A stretch of 64,000 nucleotides of DNA from Punctularia strigosozonata HHB-11173 SS5 (lineage: Eukaryota; Basidiomycota; Agaricomycetes; Corticiales; Punctulariaceae), in assembly GCF_000264995.1 (NCBI RefSeq), contig NW_006767433.1, positions 1,768,876-1,832,875 of the forward strand, written 5' to 3'. The notes under the pieces are model-generated. The model was not told the DNA's origin. It searched no databases and saw nothing but the letters and a program-made list of their open reading frames with translations. The position numbers and the translations under genes are program-made. Shown here in pieces: positions 10,374 to 22,072 of this stretch. The first letter of the stretch is position 1, and the number at the start of each line of letters is the position of its first letter.

Positions 10374-12041
10374 ATGCATATCCTTGCTACTAGCTTGCTG
10401 ACATGCTTGGCCATTGTTTCTGCTGCTCACCTTGACAAGAGGGCAACATGCACAGTCGCTTCCCATAACAATGCTGCGGACTCGGACGTGCCTGCTATCT
10501 CCGCCGCATTGAGCTCCTGCGGAAACGGCGGAACCATAGTCTTGTCCAAGGGCGTTACCTATGCTCTGAACGAAGTTCTTGACCTCAGTGCCTGCCAAGG
10601 ATGCACCCTTGAAATCGAGGGTACGTGTTAATGATGCTTTGCTAAGACCGGCGTGGTGATAAGAAAATATAACAGGTACTCTCAAGCTCTCCGTGGACCT
10701 CGATTACTGGGAGGGAAAGACTGGGTAAGCGTGCTGGTGATGCTCTTGAGCTACTGAGAGCTCATATCGAAGGTAGCGCTATTTATGCGAAGGGCATGTC
10801 GAATGCCATAATCAAATCGGTCTCCGGATGGGGACTTATTGATGGATCTGGTCAGAAGTACTGGGAGGTGGGGCGGTCAATCTGCATCTTGTGGATTACA
10901 CTACATGCTCAGCGATCTCTAGGTCTTCTCGGGAAACTCCTCCTACAAGCGGCCTACAATATGGTATATGAATAGCGTCTCCGGGGTATCCATAAGCAAC
11001 CTGAAGTTCATCAACGCACCGTGGGTCTACTGCGATGGCAGTTGTAGGTATTGCATCTGACATATCTCATTACAGGAATGTCTTCCACAGCGTGGTGAAT
11101 TCGCAGAGCGTCACGTACTACAACAACACATTGACAGCAGTATCGACAAACTCATCAGTGGTAGCACATAACACCGATGGGTGGGACATCGGGTCGTCAA
11201 GTTTCGTCACGGTCTCTGTGCGTCCATCCCCTTATATTGCGGAGTATCACCGCTCACTTCTACGCTACAGCACAGCAACGTGGTGAATGACGACGAGTGT
11301 GGAGCTTCTCGACACCGTCGCGATCGCATATTGACGCCAACTTTGCAGCTGTGTCGCCTTCAAAGCGGGCGCTACTTACGGGACGATCGATACCCTATCT
11401 TGCACGGGGTCTCACGGCGTTAGCATTGGCAGTCTCGGCGGGGTAGATTCATGTCCATTCTTCACCGCGCTTGACGCTAATGCGCGTGCCCAGTCAAAGG
11501 GTAAAACCGATACAGTACAGAACTTGTATATCCAGGATATCACGATGATCAACAGTGCCAAAGCACTCGGAATCAAGCTCTACCAGGGAGGAAGCTCTAC
11601 TGGCACGGCGATTGTGTCCAATGTCACATACGATGGGGTGACGGTGACCAATTCCGATGTGAGTCATTCGTGAACCTTCATTTCCCATGCCCCTCCTGAA
11701 CGTGTGCTGCAGTACGCCGTCCAGATACAAAGCTGCTATGGAAGCTCCAGTGCTTCTGACTGCGTGAGCACTGTTACTTGTCGTGGCTCCTGAGTTGCGC
11801 TAACACGGTGCAGGCTGCAAATCCTTCCCAGGCATCGGTGACGGGGTTCACCGTGAAGAACGTATCCGGCACAGTTAGCGGTTCAACGATCGTATCTCTT
11901 GATTGCCCGGCTGCGGGTACGTGCGATGTATACCTCCAGAATTTCTCCGTGAAACCGAAGAGTGGTACTGCGGCGTACCTTTGCTCGAACGTAGATAACA
12001 GCGATCTCTGCGTCACATGTACTGGCGCTGCGTCGGGTTGA
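10374..12041 (+). CDS. Polygalacturonase (GH28), probably exo-type, secreted
   Basis: Secreted pectinase hydrolysing alpha-1,4-galacturonan. The first ATG of the frame is at 10374 and gives a signal peptide (MHILATSLLTCLAIVSA) followed by a KR site. Ten exons can be read; exon 1 ends at 10620 and exon 2 begins at 10676. Later junctions fall at 10724/10777, 10867/10923, 11020/11076, 11217/11271, 11296/11349, 11442/11494, 11658/11713 and 11763/11814. Splicing recreates the GH28 signatures: NTDGWDIG, DDDCVAFK (formed across the 11297-11348 intron), GSHGVSIGSLGG with the catalytic-site His, and IKLYQGG. The Asp residues of NTD and DD are the known catalytic acids. NTDGW, rather than NTDAFD or NTDGFD, and the GSHG...SLGG spacing favour an exo-acting or related enzyme, but this is inference. 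Confidence 0.92.
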
Positions 12042-12349
12042 ACGACCACGAGGGAATACTGCAGTTCGCCTTGTATATATTCTTGTCTCACGCATTACAC
12101 ATTACACTGGACACGGAGGGTGTCATATCATATTGATGCCAGGGAGTCATACTGAAAAAAGTGCTAATGCATGCGAGTCATGAGGTATTACAGGCGACAG
12201 CAAGAGGGAACAGGGAGATCTTAGCAGTCGGAATATATAATGCGTGGCAGCAGCCAACCCGCGCGGATTTCCATGGCGGAAAACCAGAAAGTTCGCCCAT
12301 TTGGTAAAATTTTGCACATGTTCGGCTCAGGCATGCAGGAGCTTGCACA

Positions 12350-13598
12350 TTAAGAGAGCGACGGGAAGGCGGACTCATCGTCGACGCTGAGCGTCGGAGC
12401 CGGGGCACCATTGGTGCGACCACCGCGTCCACCACGGCCGCGTCCACGAGCCCTGTCGCCCCGTCCACGGTCACCACCGCGATCGCCGCCACGTCCGCGG
12501 CCTCCGCGCTGGGGCCGTTCAAAGCGGGCATCGATTTCGAGGAAAACCTTCTCCTTTTTCTCGGTGCGCTGCTTGGGGGCGGACTTCGACTAGAATGAGG
12601 AGGTTATCTACGTGAACCACCTTACTGCAACGACTGGATTACTTGCCTTGCCGGCGAAGTAGGCCTCCTCCTCCTCGGCACCCTTCTTGATGGGTGTGAC
12701 GTTCTCGAACTCAGAGGCGTCGACTTGGCGGACCTCGGGCTTGGGGATGTCAAGAGTGGACTCCTTCTTCTTGGCGAGGTACTGATCGAGAGTGAGAGTG
12801 TTGTCCTCCTCTTCCTCATACCGGGGCTTGCGCTCGGCCTTCTCGCCTTCAGCACCTTCGGCAGCGGTGGCACCATTGGCAGCGTCGGCTCCGGCGCCAG
12901 CGGTCCAATCGTCCGTAGCAGTAGGACCCCACTCAGCCTTGGCGTCGGTCTCGCCAGCCTCCTCCGCCTTCAGCTCCGGGGTGCCTTCATCGGCGCCCCA
13001 ACCGCTGGCAACCTTCTTCTCGGAGTCACTGAGGAACTGTTAGACAGTGAACGGGTGAAAAGAGTGCTCGACCTACGTCTTGCCGGTGGCGCTGTGCCTG
13101 TCCAGGCGACCACCGCGGAAGCCGCCACGATCACCACGGCCACGTCCTCTGCCACGACCGCGGCCACGGCCTTCGCCATCAACTGGTAACGCAGCATGAG
13201 CGCATGTACGGTCGCGGAAGACTACGACCACACTAACACTTCTTTCTACCTTCCTCGCCGGCGGCAGGCTCCTCCTCGGCATTCTCGCGAGGGGCGCCCT
13301 TATTGCCACCTCCGCGGGCGTAGTACTTGCCGCCACGCGATGCGGGACCGGTACGCTTTTGGTTACCACGAGAGGCGGGAGCCGCAGGAGCAGGAGCCGC
13401 TTCCTTCTTCGAGGCGGGGACAGCGGGAGCGGGAGCTTCCTCACCGTCTATACGGACGTATTTTGCAGAGCAGCATGACGAACGCGACAATCAAACAGGC
13501 GCAATATGAGGACTGAGCGATCAATTGGTACCATTGAAGATCGATAGTGTCTACTAACCGTCGAGGAGGGCAAAAGGATTTTTTGAGGCCACCGACAT
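12350..13598 (-). CDS. STM1/SERBP1-like ribosome- and mRNA-binding protein
   Basis: Homologue of yeast Stm1 and animal SERBP1/HABP4, which bind ribosomes and clamp them when idle. The start at 13598 gives MSVASKNPFALLD, the conserved Stm1 N-terminus, then an intron to 13450. Next come Ala/Pro/Lys-rich sequence, an RGG-rich run (GRGRGRGRGDRGGFRGG) and the family signature RLDRHSATGKTDSEKK followed by GWGADEGTPEL. The C-terminal half is acidic (PRYEEEEDNTLTLDQYLAKK), ending in RGG repeats and SVDDESAFPSLS. About four introns are present, two of them beside the RDRHSxTG signature. Cytoplasmic or nucleolar role by family. Confidence 0.9.
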
Positions 13599-14388
13599 GT
13601 TCGGGGCCTTTGGCGAGCTCAGTCAGAGGCTGGCGGCGGGAACGACGAGCAAAGGTTTTTGGGGCAGAATCTGCCGATGAACGCTTTAGACAAAAGCTGG
13701 AGGGTGAACGACGAGCACTACGGTTGCACAAGCCCCCGGGACGCGCGTCGGGGGCTCGCTGGACCAGCTGTACAGTTGCAGCCACGTGGCAAGTATATAG
13801 TCCGAACACGCGTTTTCCCTCTCTTTGGAAGACACGGCCGCTCAAAAGCATCTCGACGACGATTCGCCCGCCTTTTAGGACTGGAGTGGATCGAGGACCT
13901 CGAGACCGTCATGGTTGGCCGGAGAATGAGAGCGCCTTCTGGTTGCAAACGATGGGACTTGGGTGCGGCAGGCTCGCTGGTTCGTCCATTGGCAGTCGAC
14001 CCTTCGTGGCGACTGCGTGGGTTCTGTCGCAATGTCTCGTTGTACAGTTATCTAATACCTCTGTTCTTGCAATCGAACAACATGACTGTCCTTTGATGTG
14101 CCGTTGTGCGTGGAAGTCTCGCTTTGTGCTCTACCGGTGCTGTAGTGGGCTTCAGAGGTAAGACTTCCGTCATAGCAATCATATGTCTCGCCGTCCCCAG
14201 TCCATCATGTTCCAACGCATGAGGCTTGTTGAGTGTGCACAAAAAACGCCGTCGTAGACCATGAATGGAATGCCTACGTTCTCAGCGTTAACGTTCCGAG
14301 ACGCATATGTTAGGCGCCTACGGGCGCTTACACCCTTGTGCCAGCCTCATATCTCATACCTCATCTCGGTTGGCTTAGTTCAGGCACA
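13599..14388. other. Intergenic region, divergent promoters
   Basis: Lies between the start of the STM1-like gene (minus) and the start of the SPP1-like gene (plus). It has several overlapping open frames of up to about 200 codons, but none resembles a known family. They overlap in all frames, so I treat them as chance frames in GC-rich promoter and leader DNA. Confidence 0.5.
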
Positions 14389-17300
14389 ATGAGCTCCCGT
14401 CGACTCACAATTTCATCTTTGTTGTGCGATGACAACGCTTCGTCTGTGTCACCACCGGCAGCGACGTCACTGTCACTCAGCAAGTCCGACTCTTCCGCTG
14501 CATCGCCCGCGCCAGCGTTGTCTCATTCGGACCTTCAGACGCAATACGTGGACACTTCTAACCGTACAGACCCACTGAGAAGTCCTTGGCACAGTCGTTT
14601 GGAACAAGTACGGCTGTCACCACTTCATCCCATGATGGACATCGCGGAACGGCGCTCCGACGACGACCGGGCTGGCACCTCTCCCATTCACGCGTCTACA
14701 GTCCAAGGAATGTTATGCGCGGAAGAGTCGCATATACGGAGCGAGAATGCTACAGTTCCTTCAACCGCGCGACCTAGTCACCAACCATACATCGATGAAC
14801 CTGAGCATGATCCGATTTCTTCGCGGCACACTTTACCATCGCTGCTGCAGTACATTCCACCCTCCTCGCATTTGCCTCCCATCCGTTCTCCGAGCTATCA
14901 TGCATCCCCGAGTCTCAGTGCCACCACCATGCCACCACCGCCTGCATATGCGCGATCATCCGTCCACAATTACTCTCCTCACCGTCTCTCTCCTCAGCAA
15001 ACGCGATCCCCTTCCAACGCGTTTCCCGTGATGTCTCCAGGTGGATCGTCTCATCGCGCGTCATTGTCCCCCAGCCATCAACGGCAATACCCCACCTCAT
15101 ACGAGCTTCCGCCTGCAGGTTCGTCATATGATCCTTCGTCTCGTCATCCCTCCACGGAGTTGCCGGTATCGGAAGTCCTTCACCGGGTACAACCACTCTT
15201 TTCCACCACGTCACCGTCCAATGCACCTACTCGCCTTCCGCCCCCGCTTATGTCTCCCATGCCCCCACCAGGCATCTCACCATTTAGTGGGTTGGACGCT
15301 CTCGTTCAGGCAGCGTCGGTGGAAAGCGAGCGAGAGCGACGGAGGCTGAGTGCAGGCTCTGATACCGCCATCCATTCAAGGCCCAGTTCATCGCACAGGA
15401 TGGATGTGGATTCATCCATGGAGATGGTCAGAGAGAAGGAGCAGGACAAGATGATCCTTGACAGCACCCCACGATCAAGCGTGCCCCATTCGTGGGAGGA
15501 GGCCTCCGCACGTCACGGTTTATACGATGGAACTGCAACACGGCAGGAGGGAAGGAGGCGGTCTAGTGCAAGCTCCAGCGCGAGTTTGCGAGGCCTCATC
15601 AATCCGACCCCAACTACAGATATCCAGATTGCGGACGGCGTGGTCGTGGAGCCTCACTCGATTTCTCGCGATGTCCACATAACCCCACGCCGTGCTTTAT
15701 CGCCGAGGCCTCCTGCTGCACGGGAAGTACAAGCTGGAAGCCCACCTGCGAGCGCCCACGGGCTGCCGGTGCAACCCGAGCCGAAAGTGGAGGCTCCCGA
15801 CCCGGACCAACTGCCTTCTGTGCAGCCAGTGAAAGCCGAGTTTATGCAAATGCAGAGATCTGCCGGTCCATCCAGGGCCGGGGGCGAGCTAGCGCGGACA
15901 TCGCCGCAGGAAGCGCGGCCTCGGAATCGGGTTCTCAAGCGGGAGTCCACTCCACCGCAAGTCAACGTGCGGACACCGACGCCAAAACTGGAGACAAAGC
16001 AAATGCGGAAACTAAGCCTCGGTGGCGAAGACGATCCTCATGAGTGGCTTCTGGAGCATTATGCGGGCGAGTCGCCACGGGCGCCCGAGCCACCGCACTC
16101 GGAGCCACCTTCGCCACCTCCCGAACATCGGCAGCCAACACATGTGTTAGCCTCACCAGCGCAGACTAGACGCGAGGATACTGCAACTCCTGTCGTTCTG
16201 TCTACCCCTCTACCTCCGAGCCCTAACTCGGCCAAAGAACTCGAGGACGAGCTTGTCGCTGCAGTCGAGCCGGAACCTGAAAGTAGATTCCATCACGCGG
16301 GCATGGACATGGATGTGGATGACGAGTTGCTTAGCTTAGTGGATGACCAACATCGCCCGCGTTCGTCTACCTCGAGCTCCACAAGGCAAAATACTTCGTC
16401 TCCTGCAAAGGCCAAAGTCTCTCCGACTCCTGTCCCGAGCACCGTGCCACGACAGAAGACCGGTGTCACAGACAATCTTCCTTTGGCAGAATCGACGCAA
16501 CCTGCCCCTACAAGTTCAAGTCAAAAGAAGAAGGTATCTCGCTTCTGCTTTCGCGGCAAACAACTGCTCACAATCAGTTAGCCCATCGGTAAGACGAAAG
16601 CCAAGGAACCTAAAGAGGCTAAGGCTACAGCAAAACTCAAAGCAAAAGCTCCCGCCAAGCCCAAGGGAAAAGGGAAAACCTCAGCGCCTGGGACCGATGC
16701 CGCGCTTACCCTTGCTGATATCGCACCAGGTTTGACGACAACAGGCAGGACGAAAAAGGTGCCGGTCTTCCGGAGACCCGATGATACACTTCCCGCTGTG
16801 TCGGGAAAGAAGGGTTCGGGAACTGCGATGTCCTCCTCGAACCAGGCGCCCTCCCGTTCGCGATCGACATCTGTCATGCCTCCTAGCATTGAACAGCACA
16901 GGGAGTCCAAGGAGGCGAGGGAGAGCGAGGTGCCTCAGGATGATCAAGACGACGAGAAGCTGTATTGCATATGCAAGACCCAGTATGATGAGGATCGGAT
17001 CATGATTGCCTGCGACAGGTGAGTACGCAGCTCCGCCAGCCGTCTTAATCCTTATGAGCAATAGGTGCGATGAGTGGTACCACACACAATGCCTCAAGAT
17101 GCCCGATCTTGAGGTTGATCTAGTAGACCAATTTATATGCCCGATTTGCGTGAAGAGTAAGATCCTTCTGCACCCTTGGTGAGCGACCCCTTCTGACATG
17201 TCGCGCCTAGATAATCCCCATCTTTCGCTGCACACGACATGGAAACAACGGTGTTTTTACGGGCTAGAACATCCCGACCCAACGTCGCAGGCCGCATGCC

Positions 17301-18183
17301 ACAAACCAGCTCGCGGACTTTACTCCAAGTACTGCTCAGATGAATGCGGCCTCAAGCTGATGCAGGCGCGGATCGCAAAGTGGTCCAATGAAGGCGGGAA
17401 CAAAGCAGGACTGTGGGAGAAGGTCAAGTCCGCGCAAAAGAGGGAAGGCGTGACCGTGCGGATTGAATTCGAACCATCGAAGGACAGAGTGGACGACATC
17501 AAAGTTGGCCAAGGCATGTACGGAGCACGTACGGAGAAGCTCATAGCGCCACAAAGATCCATCATCCAACGCGAGGTCGACAGGCTCCATAGCCTGCTGG
17601 ATCAGCTTCAGCTGAAGCGGGATGAAATCAACAGGACCATGGACATTGTGCAATGGCGGGAACGTTTGGTGGAACTTGCCGATGGACGATCGGAAAGGCT
17701 CGAGGAATGCGGATGGGATCAACGCCTTTGCTTCGGCGATACTGAGGTGGCAGTTTTCGGGGCCGGTGTATTCGAGAGTTACGAGAGCGTCGTCATTGAG
17801 GATTCCGCAGCTGAAACGCCTGGGGAGGACGGCGAATGGTGGTGTCGCGGGAAGAAGAAATGCGAACGCCACGCGGGGTCAGTTACTGATCACTTGATTC
17901 CAATGGTATTTTACCGACGCTAACATGCGATACTAGATGGCAGAAACTACGCCTAACAGAGGTCGCGCTGGAGAGGGAAATCAAAGAGGTGGCTCTCAAC
18001 AAGCTCACCACGCGAGAGCGTGAACTCAGGAAGCGCATGGAAGATCTCCTGGATCCGTTCACTCGACAATCGCAGGCCGCTGAGCCAGTGCGCTCTCAGC
18101 CAGTTGTGGCCATCAATGGACATGGGAAGGCTAAACCCAATGGGCAGACCACGAAGCGGGGTAAGAAGAGGAAAGCAGAGTGA
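14389..18183 (+). CDS. SPP1/CFP1-type PHD-finger protein (COMPASS subunit)
   Basis: Chromatin reader of the Set1/COMPASS H3K4 methyltransferase complex. The chosen start MSSRRLTISSLLCDDN (14389) begins a ~720-residue disordered Ser/Pro-rich N-terminus. The PHD finger lies at about 16960-17160 (LYCICKTQYDEDRIMIACDR, then CDEWYHTQCLKM, then FICPICVK), giving the Cys4-His-Cys3 ligand set. It is followed by the SPP1-specific Cys/His region (CFYGLEHPDP, KYCSDECGLKLMQARI), a coiled coil (RLHSLLDQLQLKRDEINRTM) and a basic C-terminus (KRGKKRKAE). Four introns: 16534-16570, 17020-17064, 17161-17210 and ~17880-17936. The protein of about 1200 residues is much longer than yeast Spp1 (353), by its N-terminal extension. 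Nuclear. Confidence 0.85.
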
Positions 18184-18374
18184 TGTGTTACTACACCCAT
18201 TTCCATGCGATGAATAATATAGAGCACGTACAAAGGACAAATGTATCGATAGTAATGCGCGTATACCGCCCGTGAGGTGCTGGAGCCCCTCCGCCAGCGA
18301 GGCAATAATGAATCTGCCTATTGCATCCTCTAATCAGAGGATGCGAGCCCCAGACATTCCTCTGCATCGTCTGC

Positions 18375-18996
18375 TCAGTACGCATCGCCCTCCCCTCCTT
18401 CCTTGCAAAACCCTCGCTGCTCAAATAAGATGTGCGATTTGACCTCTTCTTGTTCTTTCTGTTTGACCGCATCGGCCTTGTGATATGGTTCCAACACGCT
18501 CCAGTCAACCTGCTTTAGAGGAACATCATCCTCGCGATCCAGGTCCTGCCGGGCGTCGTTCAGTTACCATGTGTCAATGACATGATGTTGTTGACGCACC
18601 ACCTCTCCTAGGAGAACTACGTTCTCTCCTCTAATGAGATAGAGGCCACGCCAGTTTTCTGCAAAGACGTCCTGGTGATAGATTCTTTCTACCGTGTCTT
18701 CCAGCACTAGATTTGCTGAAGGGCGCTTCGTTCAACGCCGATTTGCCAACGAGATCATTGTTACATACCGAACTGGTCATAGGAGCGTAACACGCCGACA
18801 AGCTTCCGGCCGTCGCGAAGGACAACCAGCATTTTCCCTGAGGGAAGACCGCATGTGCGCAACCGAGTGTAGGCAGGATGGTGGACGAGGAAACGGGTGC
18901 TCAGGCCCTCGCATATCAAGGCTACGTGGTGGCAGACGTACTGTCCACGCAGTCCATAAGCGACCCGCTGGTGGTGAATGGTATTAGTGAGTCCAT
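18375..18996 (-). CDS. LSM1: LSM1, Sm-like mRNA decapping factor
   Basis: Subunit of the cytoplasmic Lsm1-7 ring that binds oligoadenylated mRNA and promotes decapping. The start at 18996 gives MDSLIPFTTSGSLMDCVD, then an intron to about 18835. Sm motif 1 follows (RKMLVVLRDGRKLVGVLRS, YDQF), then an intron, then NLVLEDTVERIY, and Sm motif 2 (GLYLIRGENVVLLGEV). A third intron near 18540-18590 leads into DLDREDDVPLKQVDW and a charged C-terminal tail ending GGEGDAY. The tail after the Sm fold is expected for Lsm1. Converges with the SPP1-like gene across ~190 bp; a tRNA gene lies 209 bp upstream. Confidence 0.9.
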
Positions 18997-19204
18997 GGTT
19001 GGGAGGCGAGGGCAAGATGTGACAAGGCGTGAGGCAGATGCCCCTACAGAAGACAGCGGTCACGGGTTGTCTCGCAAACGAGCGATGAGAGGAAGCTGTC
19101 GGATATTCAAGCTTCAAGCTCGAGCGCACACCTCTCAGCGTCTGAGCACTAGAATATACAGCTGTTTTGAAACACGGATGTCTCGCGAGAAAAGGCAAAA
19201 ACTC

Positions 19205-19295
19205 CGGTGCCTGCAGGGTTCGAACCTACGCGGGCGAAGCCCATGGGATAGTAAGCAATTCAAATCCCACCCTTTAACCACTCAGGCAAAGCACC
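19205..19295 (-). tRNA. tRNA-Ser (anticodon TGA) with 9-nt intron
   Basis: The minus strand folds as a class II tRNA. The acceptor GGTGCTT pairs with AGGCACC (discriminator G). The D-arm contains GAGTGGTTAAA. The anticodon stem TGGGA/TCCCA has a 16-nt loop, which is 7 nt plus an intron at 19250-19258. The anticodon TGA is at 19260-19262. The variable arm is long (GGGC-TTC-GCCC) and the T-arm is GTAGG-TTCGAAC-CCTGC. The long variable arm and anticodon give serine. The intron lies one base 3' of the anticodon, the canonical eukaryotic position. Confidence 0.93.
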
Positions 19296-19545
19296 CTGAA
19301 GTCGGGAATCCCACAGTTTGGTTATGGCTGTTTCAACGTCGATAGGGAATCACAAACGACACTCCGCACGGAATGGGACCAGTTCCTTGGACAAACAACG
19401 ACTCGTGGCGGCATCCATAACTGACTTGATCACCCATTGATTTCCAATCTACCGGTACAAGTCATGAGAGTCTAGAAGGACTACTGCTGAAGATGTTGAC
19501 GAGGTGCAGGAAACGCAGTGGTGCTTCGCCCACAATCACGAGCTG

Positions 19546-20054
19546 CTATAATATGTGAGACGGCGGGCGACGGGATACGTTGCGAACGTACTGTTGTATG
19601 GGGTCAACACCGAGCGTGTCGCTACCGAAGTATTCCCACTGGCCTTTCTCCGGCTTCTCTTCCAGGGGTTCCCAGCTTGTATCGAGGTAAATACGGTTGC
19701 GCTGTAAGGCATCATATATGAAGGGACATACGGTTTCCACTCAATCATCTTCGAAAGAAGGCTTAGCTCGTCTTTGGCGATGTCCAAAGCCTGTTCAATC
19801 TGGCCATCTTCAAGCTCCTTCTCCACAGCTGCTATGTTTCCGTCGGCAGCATTGACGATATCCAGCTTCCGTTGAGTAAGTGCCTCCACACCCTGGCGGT
19901 AGACGGAGCTTTCGGGTATGGTCGACAAAAGCGAGAGTGTCGATTGGTAAGTGTGGACAAGCTCGGGGAGAGGATTGGAATGCACATGGAGGCCGGTGAC
20001 CCCGGTAGTGGTCTTACGGGCGGCTTGTAGTAACGGTCGGGTAAGGCGGAACAT
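19546..20054 (-). CDS. Complex I accessory subunit, NDUFA5 (B13) type
   Basis: NADH:ubiquinone oxidoreductase subunit of the 29.9-kDa/B13 family in the mitochondrial matrix arm. The start at 20054 (MFRLTRPLLQAARKTTTG) gives a basic, acid-free mitochondrial presequence. The conserved body follows: TGLHVHSNPLPELVHTYQST, then PESSVYRQGVEALTQRKLDI, then QIEQALDIAKDELSLLSKM and IEWKPWEPL. One intron (about 19680-19730) splices WKP to WEPLEEKP, and the protein ends QYVRNVSRRPPSHIL. It is divergent from MRPL32, with 83 bp between the start codons. Confidence 0.9.
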
Positions 20055-20137
20055 GGTGGTGGAACGCAAGCGAACTCTGAGCGCGCGACCGCGACCACGA
20101 GCGCGACTTTCCGCTCTTAGCCTCTTCCCTTCCAGCG
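20055..20137. promoter_or_regulatory. Shared promoter of complex I subunit and MRPL32
   Basis: Only 83 bp separate the two start codons of divergent nuclear genes for mitochondrial proteins. It must hold both 5' leaders and probably a bidirectional promoter. No TATA box is seen. Confidence 0.6.
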
Positions 20138-20593
20138 ATGGCGGCATTCTCACTTGCGTCTGCGGCGCCGCTACGGAATCTTTTCAGGTTTTCATTGTTC
20201 ACGCCATCCTTTGCCGCTCCAGCAGTTCTTGGCATACCTAGCCTTCCGTCACCATCGCTGCGCTGGTCACTACCCGACATATGGTCTCTTCTCGAGCTTC
20301 TTCCGCCGATAGTGCTCGCTGTGCCCAAGAAAAAGGTATCGCACTCCCGCAAGTCCATGCGTAGTGCGAACAAGGGACTCAAGGACAAACATAGTACGTG
20401 CATCTTAGCTCGCTGTGCCTGCATTCAATACGTGGACTGACTCGGGATAGACCTCGTCCATTGCCCGGCATGCGGCTCTCCTAAACTTGCACATCATCTC
20501 TGTCAACAATGCTATTCCGAGTTGAACCGGAACTGGAAAGCAAAGAACAAAGCATCAGAAAGCCATAGCGATGTACCTGCCGTGTCCACTTGA
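20138..20593 (+). CDS. MRPL32: Mitochondrial ribosomal protein bL32m
   Basis: Large-subunit mitoribosome protein. A long N-terminal presequence (MAAFSLASAAPLRNLFRFSL) is followed by the L32 core VPKKKVSHSRKSMRSANKGL. One intron (about 20395-20451) splices to NLVHCPACGSPKLAHHLC. The four cysteines (CPAC and CQQC) form the zinc site typical of this family. Stop at 20591-20593. In yeast the presequence is removed by the m-AAA protease. Confidence 0.92.
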
Positions 20594-20907
20594 GACCATC
20601 AGAAGGTACATCTCCCGTTCCTTGTTGAAAAGTTGGCTCAGTCCGTTGGCGCTTACAGGTTTCCTTAGTTGAAAACTTGGCGCTCCGTAATCCTTTGAGG
20701 CCACTTTGCCATTCCGACCCTGTTTCCTCGCGGGATGGACACTGAGGTACAACATCAAGTCCCGTACACTACACCACAACCTCTTCCTCATAATTGATCG
20801 TTGTTGAAGTTTCGAGCGTTGTGGTACCTCTTGTGACCACTGCCCAGACTGATCTTCATGACCAACGAAACGCAAGGTTCTTCGTCGCCCGAGGCTATAC
20901 GAGGGCG

Positions 20908-21845
20908 ATGCTTCACCCAGATGCAGTATTGACCGTGGCGCGCCATGACGACGCGTGCGTTATCCGCTCCCACCAGAACATGAGTAAACAGAGTGCATTC
21001 GCTGAAAAGATCTACGTTCCTTGCTGTGGAAATTGCGGTAGCAGCTATGAGGTCTAGGTTCCTGTCTCGTTGCAAGAAGTCGATGGCCATCTGCAAACGC
21101 TGGACGCGGTGGACGTTGCCTGGTATAAACGACCAACGAAAACAGATCGGATTGGCGTGGTCCAGAACTTAGCTGGTTTGCGTCAACGGAGGATGAAATG
21201 GCATGGCGTCGTCTCAATGATCCAGAATGCTACGGGTTTCTCGGTGTGCTAGCCAGCATTTGCCGAGCCAACGCCACGGAACTGTTTTGATATCGGCATC
21301 AGGTTCTTTGCTATATATCGACATCGGAGACATTTTCTCGTATCCAGAGCCTGTGTTATAAGGTTCGACACAACGGAAGACATAGTTCCATCAACGAGAG
21401 GATGTCGTAACATCGGGGAAGCAGTTATACCTGTTCCGTCTCGGTTCTGGCTATCACTGCAACGGCGGTGCAATAACCCCTCTCAGGCATCGGATCCTCC
21501 CGCAGTTACGAACCACGAACAAAATAAAATCGATGATACAGTTCCCGCGGGCCAAGCTAGGTGAGTCCGTGGATTCTTTTGAGGCGCTGAGCAAGCTTCT
21601 GCCGCGTACAGTACTGGTGCTGAAGGGACGGAACAGGATAGACGATCTGGAGCCTATCCAGGGAGTTTGGTCGCCAAGTTACGCGACTCCCAAGCACGTC
21701 TCAGCAAGCTAGATACACACCTTTGGAATCCGATGTTCATGAACAGAGCGTCAATGGCCGCAAGTCGGAAAGCGCCTTGATGGCCATCGCCATTGGTGGT
21801 TGTTTCGTCGCACCGCCCGCGCCCGAAGATGATGCATTCAGTTGA
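20908..21845 (+). CDS. Unrecognised spliced gene candidate
   Basis: Not recognised. Coding-like pieces run plus-strand: MLHPDAVLTVARHDDACVIR from 20908, then after a putative intron ending at 21057 VPVSLQEVDGHLQTLDAVDV, then after an intron ending at 21172 WFASTEDEMAWRRLNDPECY. A stretch rich in Asn/Pro/Gln (near 21465-21558) ends at a strong donor AG|GTGAGT near 21559. A later piece reads SLVAKLRDSQARLSKLDTHL, coiled-coil-like. The last exon and stop are uncertain and could be near 21770 or 21845. Opposite-strand frames overlap, so strand choice is inference. Start, introns and end need transcript data. Confidence 0.35.
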
Positions 21846-22072
21846 CCGGCGGCGAATTGAGGAGTGAATCGGAACGCGTTCGAAGACGACATCCAGAGGC
21901 ATCGCCGACCCTTTGCGTTCAGTGTGCCAACTTTACTGGCAGGCTGTGACTGCTTCACCTTCTAGCGGGTATAAGAAGGCGGATGGGATCCGTATCTAGA
22001 GCGACCGCCAGGTTACTTACAACACTCCTATTCCACTCTTCCACTCTCGACACTTATTTCGATTCGAGCAAG

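Noticed and set aside
12725-13189. Plus-strand 154-codon hydrophobic-looking frame
   Set aside because: Antisense to the conserved STM1-like exons.
13547-14161. Plus-strand open frame of 204 codons
   Set aside because: Overlaps the STM1-like promoter and first exon, competes with other frames and shows no recognisable motif.
20788-21096. Minus-strand frame reading FTHVLVGADNARVVMARHG
   Set aside because: Protein-like but conflicts with the better-spliced plus-strand reading over the same bases; no family match, so not annotated separately.
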